59,558 nt of DNA from Niastella sp. (GTDB lineage Bacteria > Bacteroidota > Bacteroidia > Chitinophagales > Chitinophagaceae), in assembly GCA_017744515.1 (NCBI GenBank), contig JAGIBF010000053.1:1-59558 (forward strand), given 5' to 3'. A program made the translations under genes and the position numbers. The notes under the pieces were generated by a model. The model made no database searches, had not been told where the DNA came from, and saw only the letters and a program-made list of their open reading frames with translations. Shown one piece after another: positions 17,685-26,027 of this stretch (its first letter is position 1; each line of letters opens with the position of its first letter).

Positions 17685-18875
17685 ATGGAACTATCAAGCA
17701 GATTAACGTGGTTCGCAGAACCGGAGACGCTGAAAATGGCGAAACTCGGTCGTGAGCTCCGTGCAAAAGGCATCGATATTATTGACCTTAGCCTGGGTGA
17801 GCCCGACTTTGATACTCCCCAGCACATCAAGGATGCAGCCAAGAAAGCCATCGACGACAACTTTAGCCACTACACACCCGTAGCTGGTTACCTGGAACTG
17901 CGCGAAGCTGTGTGCGTGAAGCTGAAGCGCGACAACAACCTCGACTATAAGCCTGAGAACATCATCTCCTCTACCGGCGCCAAACAAAGCCTTGCCAATG
18001 CTGTTTGGGCAGTGGTAAGTCCCGGCGACGAAGTAGTGATCCCTACCCCCTACTGGGTTACTTACTCCGAGATCGTCAAACTGGGTCAGGGTACAGTAAA
18101 GCTTGTACAGACTTCTATCAAGAACAAATACAAGATCACTCCTGCTGAACTGGAAGCAGCACTGAGCGATAAGACGCGCCTGTTCATGTTCTCTTCTCCC
18201 TGCAACCCCAGTGGCTCCGTATACAGCAAGAAAGAACTGGAAGGACTGGCTGAAGTATTTCGCAAATACCCTAAAGTATTTATTCTCTCCGATGAGATCT
18301 ATGAATACATCAACTTCGTAGGCAAACACGAAAGCATTGCACAATTCGACGACCTGAAAGACCGCGTGATCATCGTAAACGGTTTGAGTAAAGGCTTTGC
18401 CATGACAGGTTACCGTCTTGGTGTGGTAGCTGCACATGTTGACGTAGTAAAAGCTTGTGAGAAACTGCAAGGCCAGCTTACCAGCGGCACCAACAGTATC
18501 ACACAGCGCGCTGCTATCGTTGCCTTCACCGGCGACCTGCGTCCTTCTCAGGAAATGAACAAAGAATTTGAACGCCGTAAGAAGCGTGTATTGGAGATCA
18601 TGAACAGCATTCCTGGTCTTACCTATGCAGAGCCCGATGGCGCTTTCTACGTGTTCCCCACCGTTAGCCAGTACTTTGGCAAAAGCGATGGCGAAGAGAC
18701 GATCAAAGATGCAGATGACCTGTGTATGTACCTGCTGAATAAAGCACACGTGAGCACCGTTACCGGTCGCGCTTTTGGTGAGCCTACCGCCATTCGTATT
18801 TCCTTTGCCAACAGCATGGAAAAGATCGAAGAAGCCTGGAAGCGTATCATTACCGCTTTGGGTAAACTGAAATAG
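17685..18875 (+). CDS. pyridoxal phosphate-dependent aspartate aminotransferase (class I)
   Basis: A 396-residue fold-type I aminotransferase, the usual length. Motifs in order: the N-terminal LSLGEPDFDTP, SSTGAKQSLAN in the PLP phosphate-binding loop, SSPCNPSGS, ILSDEIYEY (Asp binding the pyridine N and Tyr near O3), Lys236 in GLSKGFAMTGYRLG as the Schiff-base lysine, and RISFAN with the Arg that binds the substrate carboxylate. It would interconvert aspartate/2-oxoglutarate and oxaloacetate/glutamate. I place the start at the ATG at 17685; the open frame continues 61 codons upstream, but that part overlaps the terminator and promoter of this gap. Confidence 0.95.
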   Translation: MELSSRLTWFAEPETLKMAKLGRELRAKGIDIIDLSLGEPDFDTPQHIKDAAKKAIDDNFSHYTPVAGYLELREAVCVKLKRDNNLDYKPENIISSTGAKQSLANAVWAVVSPGDEVVIPTPYWVTYSEIVKLGQGTVKLVQTSIKNKYKITPAELEAALSDKTRLFMFSSPCNPSGSVYSKKELEGLAEVFRKYPKVFILSDEIYEYINFVGKHESIAQFDDLKDRVIIVNGLSKGFAMTGYRLGVVAAHVDVVKACEKLQGQLTSGTNSITQRAAIVAFTGDLRPSQEMNKEFERRKKRVLEIMNSIPGLTYAEPDGAFYVFPTVSQYFGKSDGEETIKDADDLCMYLLNKAHVSTVTGRAFGEPTAIRISFANSMEKIEEAWKRIITALGKLK

Positions 18876-18900
18876 ACGTTACTGATGATTTGAATAATAG

Positions 18901-18930
18901 AGCCGGGCGAATGCCCGGCTTTTGTTTTAT
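18901..18930. terminator. bidirectional intrinsic terminator
   Basis: Perfect stem AGCCGGGC / GCCCGGCT with a GAAT loop, followed by TTTGTTTTATT. It closes the aminotransferase gene and can also end the opposing IscA gene. Confidence 0.9.
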
Positions 18931-18947
18931 TATTTATAAGCCATTGA

Positions 18948-19289
18948 TTACACGGAAAACGAACTACCACATCCACAAGTCTTGGAAGCATTGGGATTGG
19001 TAAAAGAGAAACCACGTGCTTCAAGACCATCCATCCAGTCTATTTGCATGCCCATGAGGTACAGGCCGTGAGATTTATTCATAATAAAAGTAAGTCCATC
19101 CAGTTCATACACCTCGTCATCCGCCTGCTTGTCGTCGAAACCCAGCACATAACTAAGGCCGGAGCAGCCGCCACCTTTCACCCCTATCCGCAGGAATTTG
19201 CTGGTATCGAAACCGGGTTCATTCATCAGACGGAGCAATTCTTTGTGGGCATTGGGCGTAAACTGTACAGGAGCAGCAGCTATTTCCAT
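18948..19289 (-). CDS. Fe-S cluster assembly carrier, IscA/HesB/ErpA family
   Basis: A 113-residue A-type Fe-S carrier with the three conserved cysteines: one in KGGGCSGLSY and two in KTCGCGSSF near the C-terminus. It delivers clusters to apo-proteins in the cytoplasm. The start is placed at the ATG at 19289 (MEIAAAPVQFTP), giving the normal family length; a 25-residue upstream extension would cross the -7 element at 19309-19316. No other isc or suf genes are adjacent. Confidence 0.95.
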   Translation of the reverse strand: MEIAAAPVQFTPNAHKELLRLMNEPGFDTSKFLRIGVKGGGCSGLSYVLGFDDKQADDEVYELDGLTFIMNKSHGLYLMGMQIDWMDGLEARGFSFTNPNASKTCGCGSSFSV

Positions 19290-19308
19290 ATCACTGATAT
19301 ATTTGCCC

Positions 19309-19316
19309 CAAAAGTA
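19309..19316 (-). promoter_or_regulatory. -7 promoter element for the IscA gene
   Basis: TACTTTTG on the reverse strand, 19 nt before the ATG at 19289, implies a leader of about 15 nt. Confidence 0.6.
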
Positions 19317-19425
19317 CGAAGAATGACAGGAACCGGCAATGCCCCAAAAACAATTGACAATCATACGACGCGGCAGACTATAACCACCCGGAAATCCGTT
19401 AAAGGGAACCCAAAACCATTTTCAC

Positions 19426-19433
19426 TACATTTG
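19426..19433 (+). promoter_or_regulatory. -7 promoter element for the gene at 19458
   Basis: TACATTTG matches TAnnTTTG and ends 24 nt before the ATG. Confidence 0.5.
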
Positions 19434-19457
19434 TTACCTTAAAAAAACATAACCCGA

Positions 19458-20003
19458 ATGTCACTTTCCTGGAACGAGTTAATATGGCAACTGTTGATCG
19501 CCCTTGTAATCGGAGGCGGATTGGCCTATTTATTCTGGAAGCAGCGCAAAGAAGCCAAACAAGCCCTGGCCACCCAGCAAAAAGGCGAAAAACAGGAAGC
19601 TGCCGCCGCCACCGGCACCAAACAAATGCAGCTGCAGGCTTATGAGCGCCTGATCCTGCTGGCCGACCGGATCGCCCTGCCCAACCTCATCAGCCGCCTG
19701 AATACCCCCGACCTCAGCGCCCGCGACATGCAAGCTATATTAATACAGAACATCAAAGGAGAGTTTGAATACAATGTAACCCAGCAGATGTATGTATCTC
19801 AGGAAGCCTGGGAAGCCATCCGCAACCTGAAGGACCAGAATATGCTGATCGTAAACCAGATCACCTCTTTCCTGCCAGCCGAAGCCTCCGGACAGGACCT
19901 TAACCGCAGCATCCTCGAAATGCTGATGCAAAACCCCAAAGCATCTTTACATACGATTGTTTCCGATGCGCTGAGCTATGAAGCCCGCAAACTCATGGTA
20001 TAA
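19458..20003 (+). CDS. membrane-anchored protein of unknown function (DUF7935-like)
   Basis: A 181-residue protein with one N-terminal TM helix (about 8-26, LLIALVIGGGLAYLFW), then a charged coiled-coil linker and a cytoplasmic helical domain (LQAYERLILLADRIALPNLISRL and the later EFEYNVTQQMYVS). The N-out/C-in arrangement is inferred. I recognise the family only as a conserved Bacteroidota protein without known role. It ends 37 nt before the methylmalonyl-CoA mutase gene, which has its own -7 element, so the two are neighbours but not strictly one transcript. Confidence 0.82.
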   Translation: MSLSWNELIWQLLIALVIGGGLAYLFWKQRKEAKQALATQQKGEKQEAAAATGTKQMQLQAYERLILLADRIALPNLISRLNTPDLSARDMQAILIQNIKGEFEYNVTQQMYVSQEAWEAIRNLKDQNMLIVNQITSFLPAEASGQDLNRSILEMLMQNPKASLHTIVSDALSYEARKLMV

Positions 20004-20017
20004 CCACGCCATTCAGT

Positions 20018-20025
20018 ACTTTTGA
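20018..20025 (+). promoter_or_regulatory. -7 promoter element for methylmalonyl-CoA mutase
   Basis: TACTTTTG ends 15 nt before the ATG at 20041, predicting a leader of only about 10 nt. An out-of-frame ATG at 20031 opens a five-codon frame that overlaps the start. Confidence 0.55.
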
Positions 20026-20040
20026 CCACAATGACTGCTT

Positions 20041-21603
20041 ATGCCTGAAAAAAAGATCTTTACCGACAGTGGAATAGAGATTAACGAGTTGTACAGTCCG
20101 CAGAGTACGCAACATCTCCCGCCCCTGTCGCCTCCCGGAGAATTTCCCTTTACCCGCGGCGTGCAACCGGATATGTACCGGGGCAAGCTGTGGACCATGC
20201 GGCAATACGCCGGATTCAGTACCGCTGAAGAAAGCAACAAACGCTACCATTACCTGCTTTCACAGGGCGTAATGGGATTGAGCGTTGCTTTTGACCTGCC
20301 AACACAGATCGGCTATGACAGCGACCACGCCTTAGCTGAAGGTGAAGTAGGCAAAGTGGGTGTGGCCATTGACAGCATCGAAGACATGCAAACGCTCTTC
20401 AAAGGCATCAAGTTGGAAGACGTATCTACCTCCATGACGATCAACGCCACCGGTTTTATATTATTAAGCCTGTATGTGGCACTGGCCAAACAACAGGGCG
20501 CCGACCTGAAAAAGATTACCGGCACTATTCAGAACGACATCCTGAAGGAATATGCGGCACGGGGCACCTATATCTATCCCCCCAAGCCATCCATGCGCAT
20601 CATTACAGATATATTTGAATGGTGCAGTCATGACCTCCCCAAATGGAATACGATCTCTATTTCCGGTTATCATATCCGCGAAGCGGGTAGCACGGCTGTA
20701 CAGGAAATCGCATTTACCCTGAGCAATGGCAAAGCCTATGTAAAAGCCGCATTGGAAAAGGGACTTGACATCAATGTATTTGGCAAACGCCTCTCCTTCT
20801 TTTTCAATGCCCATAACAACCTGTTTGAGGAAGTGGCCAAGTTCCGCGCAGCCCGCAGCATGTGGGCGTCCATTATGAAAGAATTAGGCGCCACCGACCC
20901 CAAGGCCATGATGCTGCGCTTCCACACACAAACCGGAGGCAGCACGCTTACAGCCCAGCAACCATTGAATAATATCGCCCGCGTAACTGTTCAAACACTG
21001 GCAGCTGTATTAGGCGGCACGCAATCACTACACACCAACGGATACGATGAGGCACTGAGCCTTCCCACGGAAGAAGCAGCCCGCATAGCCCTGCGCACAC
21101 AACAGATCGTAGCCTTTGAAAGCGGCGCAGCAGATACCGTTGACCCGCTGGCTGGCTCTTACTTCATCGAATCACTGACCAAACAGGTAGAAGAAGAAGC
21201 CTGGAAACTGATCGGTAAAATAGACGCCATGGGTGGCAGCGTAAGCGCCATCGAGCAGGGATTCATCCAGGATGAAATAGCCCGAAGCGCCTACGACTAC
21301 CAACGCCAGGTAGAACGCCAGGAAAAGATCATTGTTGGCGTAAATAAGTTCCAGGTAACAGAAACCAATACACTCCCACCCTTCAAAATAGACGACTCCA
21401 TACGCCAGGTACAAAGCGAAAAACTCGCTACCCTGCGTCGCCAGCGCGACCATGCAAAGTGCGACCAGCTCTTGCAATTATTATCGGACAAGGCTGGCAG
21501 TGATGAAAACATCATGCCCACAGTAATTGAAGCTGTGGAGCAAAAATGCACACTGGGAGAAATAGCCGACACCTTGCGGGAAGTATATGGAGAATACAAG
21601 TAA
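20041..21603 (+). CDS. methylmalonyl-CoA mutase catalytic subunit without B12 domain
   Basis: A 520-residue protein covering the substrate-binding TIM barrel of the adenosylcobalamin-dependent acyl-CoA mutases. Motifs: FTRGVQPDMYRGKLWTMRQY with Tyr56 (the tyrosine that marks methylmalonyl-CoA rather than isobutyryl-CoA mutases, where Phe is found), SISISGYHIREAG, RLSFFFNAHN, and GGTQSLHTNGYDEALSLPT. The usual C-terminal cobalamin-binding domain with DxHxxG is missing, so a separate small B12 subunit is required, as in archaeal and some bacterial split mutases; none is encoded nearby. It would connect propionate/succinate metabolism. The GNAT gene follows after 9 nt. Confidence 0.9.
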   Translation: MPEKKIFTDSGIEINELYSPQSTQHLPPLSPPGEFPFTRGVQPDMYRGKLWTMRQYAGFSTAEESNKRYHYLLSQGVMGLSVAFDLPTQIGYDSDHALAEGEVGKVGVAIDSIEDMQTLFKGIKLEDVSTSMTINATGFILLSLYVALAKQQGADLKKITGTIQNDILKEYAARGTYIYPPKPSMRIITDIFEWCSHDLPKWNTISISGYHIREAGSTAVQEIAFTLSNGKAYVKAALEKGLDINVFGKRLSFFFNAHNNLFEEVAKFRAARSMWASIMKELGATDPKAMMLRFHTQTGGSTLTAQQPLNNIARVTVQTLAAVLGGTQSLHTNGYDEALSLPTEEAARIALRTQQIVAFESGAADTVDPLAGSYFIESLTKQVEEEAWKLIGKIDAMGGSVSAIEQGFIQDEIARSAYDYQRQVERQEKIIVGVNKFQVTETNTLPPFKIDDSIRQVQSEKLATLRRQRDHAKCDQLLQLLSDKAGSDENIMPTVIEAVEQKCTLGEIADTLREVYGEYK

Positions 21604-21612
21604 TTTCGCTTC

Positions 21613-22164
21613 ATGTACACCGCTACCACTGTAACAACAGATAAGGAATTAGAACAAATACTTCAACTGCAACTGCAGAACCTGAAGCAACACATTAGTC
21701 AGGAAGAAAAAGACGCACAGGGATTCCTGACCATGCAATTCAACCTTCCCATGCTGCAACAGCTGCATGCCATTGCACCCAGTGTTATCATTAAACACGA
21801 AAACGAGGTAGTAGCCTATGCCATGACCGTAACACTCGAAGGCAGGCAAGCCTACCCCGATCTCGAACCCATGTTCGTGAACTTCGGCAACCTGCAATGG
21901 CAGGGCAAACCATTATATGATTACCAGTTTTATGTAATGGGACAAATATGCGTGTCCAAAGCCCACCGGGCAAAAGGCCTGTTCGATAAGCTCTATCAAC
22001 ACCACAAAGAAGTATACAGCCCGCGCTACGATTTTATCATTACAGAGATATCCACTTCAAACGCACGGTCTTTGCAAGCCCATAAGCGGGTCGGTTTTAC
22101 CACTATTCATACCTATCAGGATCTGGTAGATAACTGGAATGTAGTGGTGTGGGATTGGACGTAA
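21613..22164 (+). CDS. GNAT-family N-acetyltransferase
   Basis: A 183-residue protein with the GNAT fold. Motif A is CVSKAHRAKGLFDKLY (acetyl-CoA pyrophosphate loop), followed by the ISTSNARSLQAHKRVGF segment typical of motif B. The N-terminal third is helical and charged. The substrate is unknown. It starts 9 nt after the mutase stop and is probably in the same transcript, though a functional link is not evident. Confidence 0.85.
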   Translation: MYTATTVTTDKELEQILQLQLQNLKQHISQEEKDAQGFLTMQFNLPMLQQLHAIAPSVIIKHENEVVAYAMTVTLEGRQAYPDLEPMFVNFGNLQWQGKPLYDYQFYVMGQICVSKAHRAKGLFDKLYQHHKEVYSPRYDFIITEISTSNARSLQAHKRVGFTTIHTYQDLVDNWNVVVWDWT

Positions 22165-22200
22165 CGATTATTTCTATATATTGGAGGACAAACATCTTCC

Positions 22201-23541
22201 ATGCGTTTACCAGCCAAACTAACTTGTTTTTTACTGCTTTTAGTTGTTACTACCAGTTTTGCACAGCAAAATGTGTCCGTTCTTATCGAACAGAAGGCCA
22301 AAGCTATTTTACCCAGGCTTATCGAATGGAGGCGACACCTGCATGAGCACCCTGAACTTTCCAACCGGGAAGTTAAAACAGCCGAATACGTAGCTGCCCA
22401 CCTCAAAGCATTGGGACTGGAAGTACAAACAGGCGTGGCGAAAACGGGTGTAGTGGCCATACTCCGCGGCGGCAAGCCCGGCCCTGTAGTGGCCCTGCGT
22501 GCCGACATGGATGCACTGCCTGTACAGGAACGCGTGGATATCCCGTTTAAATCTACTGTCACCGCCGATTACCTTGGACAAACAGTACCCGTAATGCATG
22601 CCTGCGGCCACGACAGCCACGTAGCCATGCTGATGGGCACTGCAGAAGTGCTGGCAGGAATGAAGAAAGACGTGCCCGGTATTGTAAAATTCTTCTTCCA
22701 GCCTGCAGAAGAAGGTCCTCCCGGCACTGAGGAAGGCGGCGCTCCCCTGATGATAAAAGAAGGCGTAATGGACAATCCCAAAGTGGATGCCGTGTTTGGC
22801 ATGCACATAGAATCAGATATTGAAGTAGGCAAGTTTGAATACAAACCCGGCGCTTTCATGGCTTCCTCCGACTGGTTTACCATTAAAGTAAAAGGCAAAC
22901 AATCCCACGGCTCACAGCCATGGAAGGGAATAGACCCCATTGTAGTATCTACAGAGATCATCAATACATTGCAAACGATCGTCAGCCGTCAATCGGAACT
23001 CACCAAAGCCCCTGTTGTAATTACCGTTGGCAAGTTTCACAGCGGCCTGCGCCCAAACATCATCCCGGAAGAAGCAGTACTGGAAGGAACCATCCGCACA
23101 CTCGACAGCAAGATGCAGCAGGAAACACATGAACGCATCCGTAAAGTAGCTACGACTGTAGCCGACGCCATGGGTGCAGTAGCAGAAGTTACCATCGACA
23201 CCAAGACACTCGTTACTTACAATGATCCTGCATTGGTAAAGATGATGTTGCCTTCGCTCGAAACGGCCGCCGGTAAAGAGAATGTTACCGAGCGGGAATG
23301 GGTAACAGGTGCAGAAGACTTCTCCTTCTTTGGCACCAAAGCCCCCTCCTTCTTTATCTATTTTGGCGGCATGCCCAAAGGCACTGATAAATCAAAAGCC
23401 CCACCCCATCATACACCTGATTTTTATATCGACGACAGCCGCCTCGATGTAGGAGTAAAAGGATTTTGTCAACTGGTATTCGATTATGCCAAATTGAAAA
23501 CAGGCGGAGACACCAAAACCAATACAAAGAAAGGATTCTAA
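22201..23541 (+). CDS. secreted M20-family amidohydrolase (hippurate/IAA-amino acid hydrolase-like)
   Basis: A 446-residue zinc peptidase-like hydrolase with a signal peptide (MRLPAKLTCFLLLLVVTTSFA). Conserved metal-site motifs: RADMDALP, MHACGHDSHVAMLMG, FFQPAEEG with the catalytic Glu, FGMHIES, and GAEDFSFF near the end. The dimerisation domain with KGKQSHGSQP lies between. Family members remove the acyl group from N-acyl amino acids; the exact substrate is unknown. Export is unusual for bacterial M20D enzymes but common in Bacteroidota. GGAGG sits 14 nt before the ATG. Confidence 0.93.
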   Translation: MRLPAKLTCFLLLLVVTTSFAQQNVSVLIEQKAKAILPRLIEWRRHLHEHPELSNREVKTAEYVAAHLKALGLEVQTGVAKTGVVAILRGGKPGPVVALRADMDALPVQERVDIPFKSTVTADYLGQTVPVMHACGHDSHVAMLMGTAEVLAGMKKDVPGIVKFFFQPAEEGPPGTEEGGAPLMIKEGVMDNPKVDAVFGMHIESDIEVGKFEYKPGAFMASSDWFTIKVKGKQSHGSQPWKGIDPIVVSTEIINTLQTIVSRQSELTKAPVVITVGKFHSGLRPNIIPEEAVLEGTIRTLDSKMQQETHERIRKVATTVADAMGAVAEVTIDTKTLVTYNDPALVKMMLPSLETAAGKENVTEREWVTGAEDFSFFGTKAPSFFIYFGGMPKGTDKSKAPPHHTPDFYIDDSRLDVGVKGFCQLVFDYAKLKTGGDTKTNTKKGF

Positions 23542-23659
23542 GACCCGGCAAGAAGGATTGAAAGTTTAAAGCCCATTGAATTTCAAAGGGCTATTGAAAT
23601 CCTGTTGCGACTTAACAATCAGGTAATATTGAAAACTATGGGACTCTCCAAACCCGAAG

Positions 23660-23667
23660 TACTTTTG
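23660..23667 (+). promoter_or_regulatory. -7 promoter element for the gene at 23682
   Basis: TACTTTTG ends 14 nt before the ATG, predicting a very short leader. Confidence 0.55.
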
Positions 23668-23681
23668 TAAAAGAGTTCTTT

Positions 23682-24425
23682 ATGAAAATTGATGAAACCC
23701 TGTTGTGGAGCAAGCTGAAAAGCTACTCCCCCGACAATCCCCACGATGCACTAACCTTTTCGCAACGACTGGCCCGGGAAAATGGATGGCCACCAACGTT
23801 TACGGAACGCGTGATCACAGAGTACAAAAAGTTCCTCTTCCTATGCATGATCAGCCCCCACCCCGTAACGCCCTCCGATGAAGTAGACCAGGCATGGCAC
23901 CTTCACCTTGTGTACACCAAATCCTACTGGAACGACCTCTGCAAGAACATCCTCGGAAAAGACATCCACCACACGCCAACAGAAGGCGGTCCGGAAGAAA
24001 GAGACAAGTTCCACAGCTACTACGAAGCCACGTTACAACTCTACCGCGACAAGTTCAACACCGAACCTCCCGACGACATCTGGCCTCCCGCACACAAACG
24101 TTTTGCTGAAACAGACTTTGTAAGAGTCAACAAACTAACCCACTGGATCATACTGAAACGCCCCTGGCACAAAAGCCTCACTGGTCTCACCATCATCACT
24201 GCCGGAGCGATCATAGCCTTACTCAGTTCCAACATCGCCTTCTTCATCCTCTTTGGTATAACAGGAGGCATTATACTACTACAGGGCGCGCAGTTAGGAT
24301 TGACGGGAGAAATGACCATCGGAGGATGTGGTAGCGGATGTGGCGGAGATAGCGGTTGTAGCGGAGATGGAGGCTGCAGCAGTGGATGCGGCGGCTGCGG
24401 AGGAGGTTGTGGCGGAGGCGATTAA
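23682..24425 (+). CDS. membrane protein with DUF1399-like domain and Cys/Gly-rich tail
   Basis: A 247-residue protein. The N-terminal domain (1-150) has PVTPSDEVDQAWHLHLVYT, as in glycine-rich domain (DUF1399) proteins and the N-terminal part of TIGR04222 membrane proteins. Two TM helices follow (about 165-205, ITAGAIIALLSSNIAFFILF and GITGGIILLQGAQL). The last 35 residues are almost only Gly, Cys and Ser (GGCGSGCGGDSGCSGDGGC and on). The Cys-rich tail could bind metal or form disulphides. No function is established to my knowledge. It is closed by the terminator at 24469-24494. Confidence 0.82.
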   Translation: MKIDETLLWSKLKSYSPDNPHDALTFSQRLARENGWPPTFTERVITEYKKFLFLCMISPHPVTPSDEVDQAWHLHLVYTKSYWNDLCKNILGKDIHHTPTEGGPEERDKFHSYYEATLQLYRDKFNTEPPDDIWPPAHKRFAETDFVRVNKLTHWIILKRPWHKSLTGLTIITAGAIIALLSSNIAFFILFGITGGIILLQGAQLGLTGEMTIGGCGSGCGGDSGCSGDGGCSSGCGGCGGGCGGGD

Positions 24426-24468
24426 GTGAGGAATACTCCCACACCGTGACATAAATCCACAATGCGTC

Positions 24469-24494
24469 CCAGTGCTTCTGCACTGGATTTTTTA
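24469..24494 (+). terminator. intrinsic terminator after the Cys/Gly-rich protein gene
   Basis: Perfect stem CCAGTGC / GCACTGG with a TTCT loop, followed by ATTTTTTA. Confidence 0.85.
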
Positions 24495-24541
24495 TGCCCT
24501 CATGGGCACACGAATTGTGGCTATACTGCTAAACGTAGTAT

Positions 24542-25909
24542 ATGGGAAAGACAAAAATTTTAAGCAGAGAGAAAATAAGCCAGGAGGATGAGCTGCCAAA
24601 TGATGTACCCATCCGCCACCCCAACAGAAATGTTGACAAAAGAAATGATGCTTCAAGAGATAATATCTATAAGGGAAAGCTGCAAAGCGATGAGAGCGAT
24701 AAAAACAGGAATGAAGCCCTTGCAGAAACACTCACCGATAAAGTACCTATAGAACTTCCATCACTGATCAGTAAAGAAATACTGGCCCAGCTTAAAGAAT
24801 TTACCAGTGAACGTTGCATCACTATTTACCTGCCTACGCATGCATCGGGCATGGAAGTAAACGAAGGCCATGATGCCATACGCTTCAAAAATGCATTGCA
24901 ACAGGCGCATCAGCAATTAACACACTTGGGACATAATGAGGACGCCATTAAGCAGTGGCTGAAACCCGGATATGACATGCTTCACGATGATGCTTTCTGG
25001 ACAAGACAAAGCAAAGGGCTGGCCGTATTTATCAGTGATGGCTATTGCCGTTACCTGCACATGCAGCAGGAACCGGCAGAAAATGTATATATCAATAAAA
25101 GTTTCGCACTGGCGCCACTGATATCCCTGCTCACAAACCCCGAATATTTTTACCTGCTGGTGATCAGCAAACAACAGGCAAAGCTGTTCAGGGCGGATGA
25201 TTACGGCATGACAGAAGTTAAAATAAGCAACATGCCTGATGGCGTGGACGGCACAAAACGCATGCTGGATAAATCAGCCAGCACCTTCCGTGCATCCGGC
25301 GCAGCTTCCAATGGAGGCGCGAATTACCACGGTATCGGTGGTGGCAATCCCGACGACAAACAAAACATTGCAGTATATCTCGAAGCTGTAGACGACAGAC
25401 TGTGGGAAGCATTGCTGAATAAAGAATATGCTCCACTATTGCTGGCCGGCGTAGAGTATTTGATACCCATCTACCGCTCGGTAAGTGACTATAAACATGT
25501 TTGGACAGACGCCCTCACAGGTAGCCACGAACATGAAGATATCGCCACACTGTACCCAAAAGCAAGGGCCATTATGCAGCCATACTTTGAGCAACGATTA
25601 AGCAATGCACTTGAAAGATATGGCAACCAGTCGGCCACGCCTCAAACATCCACCAACCTCGCAGAGATCATTCCGGCTGCTCACTATGGCAGAATATCAC
25701 ACCTCTTCGTTGTAAAGGGCGAGCAGGTTTGGGGTACGTTTGATGAGCTGACTAATGAACTGACGGTGCAGGGAGAAAGTACCGGAGATAATGAAGACCT
25801 GTTCGATAAAGCAGTGACGAATACATTACTCACAGGTGGTGAGGTATTTATAGTAGACAGCGACAAGATGCCCGCAGCATCAACGATGGCGGCTATCATG
25901 CGCTATTAA
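24542..25909 (+). CDS. baeRF-family protein (bacterial archaeo-eukaryotic release factor-like)
   Basis: A 455-residue soluble protein. The first 70 residues are polar and probably disordered. The rest resembles the baeRF3/baeRF7 group: SERCITIYLPTHASG at the start of the domain, ALAPLISLLTNPEYFYLLVISKQQAKLFR in the middle, KQNIAVYLEAVDDRLWEALL, and a C-terminal eRF1-domain-3-like part with GGEVFIVDSDKMP. Such proteins are predicted to act at the ribosome or in stress responses, without experimental proof that I know of. Monocistronic, with a hairpin downstream at 25934-25966. Confidence 0.8.
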   Translation: MGKTKILSREKISQEDELPNDVPIRHPNRNVDKRNDASRDNIYKGKLQSDESDKNRNEALAETLTDKVPIELPSLISKEILAQLKEFTSERCITIYLPTHASGMEVNEGHDAIRFKNALQQAHQQLTHLGHNEDAIKQWLKPGYDMLHDDAFWTRQSKGLAVFISDGYCRYLHMQQEPAENVYINKSFALAPLISLLTNPEYFYLLVISKQQAKLFRADDYGMTEVKISNMPDGVDGTKRMLDKSASTFRASGAASNGGANYHGIGGGNPDDKQNIAVYLEAVDDRLWEALLNKEYAPLLLAGVEYLIPIYRSVSDYKHVWTDALTGSHEHEDIATLYPKARAIMQPYFEQRLSNALERYGNQSATPQTSTNLAEIIPAAHYGRISHLFVVKGEQVWGTFDELTNELTVQGESTGDNEDLFDKAVTNTLLTGGEVFIVDSDKMPAASTMAAIMRY

Positions 25910-25933
25910 GTCTCTCATAAACACAGGTATAAA

Positions 25934-25966
25934 AGGAAGGGCTGCCCATGATTGGCGGCCCTTCCT
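25934..25966. terminator. hairpin between convergent baeRF and glnS genes
   Basis: Stem AGGAAGGGC / GCCCTTCCT with inner GCC/GGC pairing. The T-run on the plus side is weak (TGATTATAT), while AAAA precedes the left arm, so it may work better for the reverse-strand transcript. Confidence 0.6.
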
Positions 25967-26027
25967 GATTATATCTATAAATCCTGTTAATCCTATAAAA
26001 TCGTAGCCTGCCCCGCTATAGCAGGGA

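Noticed and set aside
21613..22164. GNAT protein as a functional part of the mutase pathway
   Set aside because: The 9-nt gap supports co-transcription only; no motif ties the acetyltransferase to methylmalonyl-CoA metabolism.
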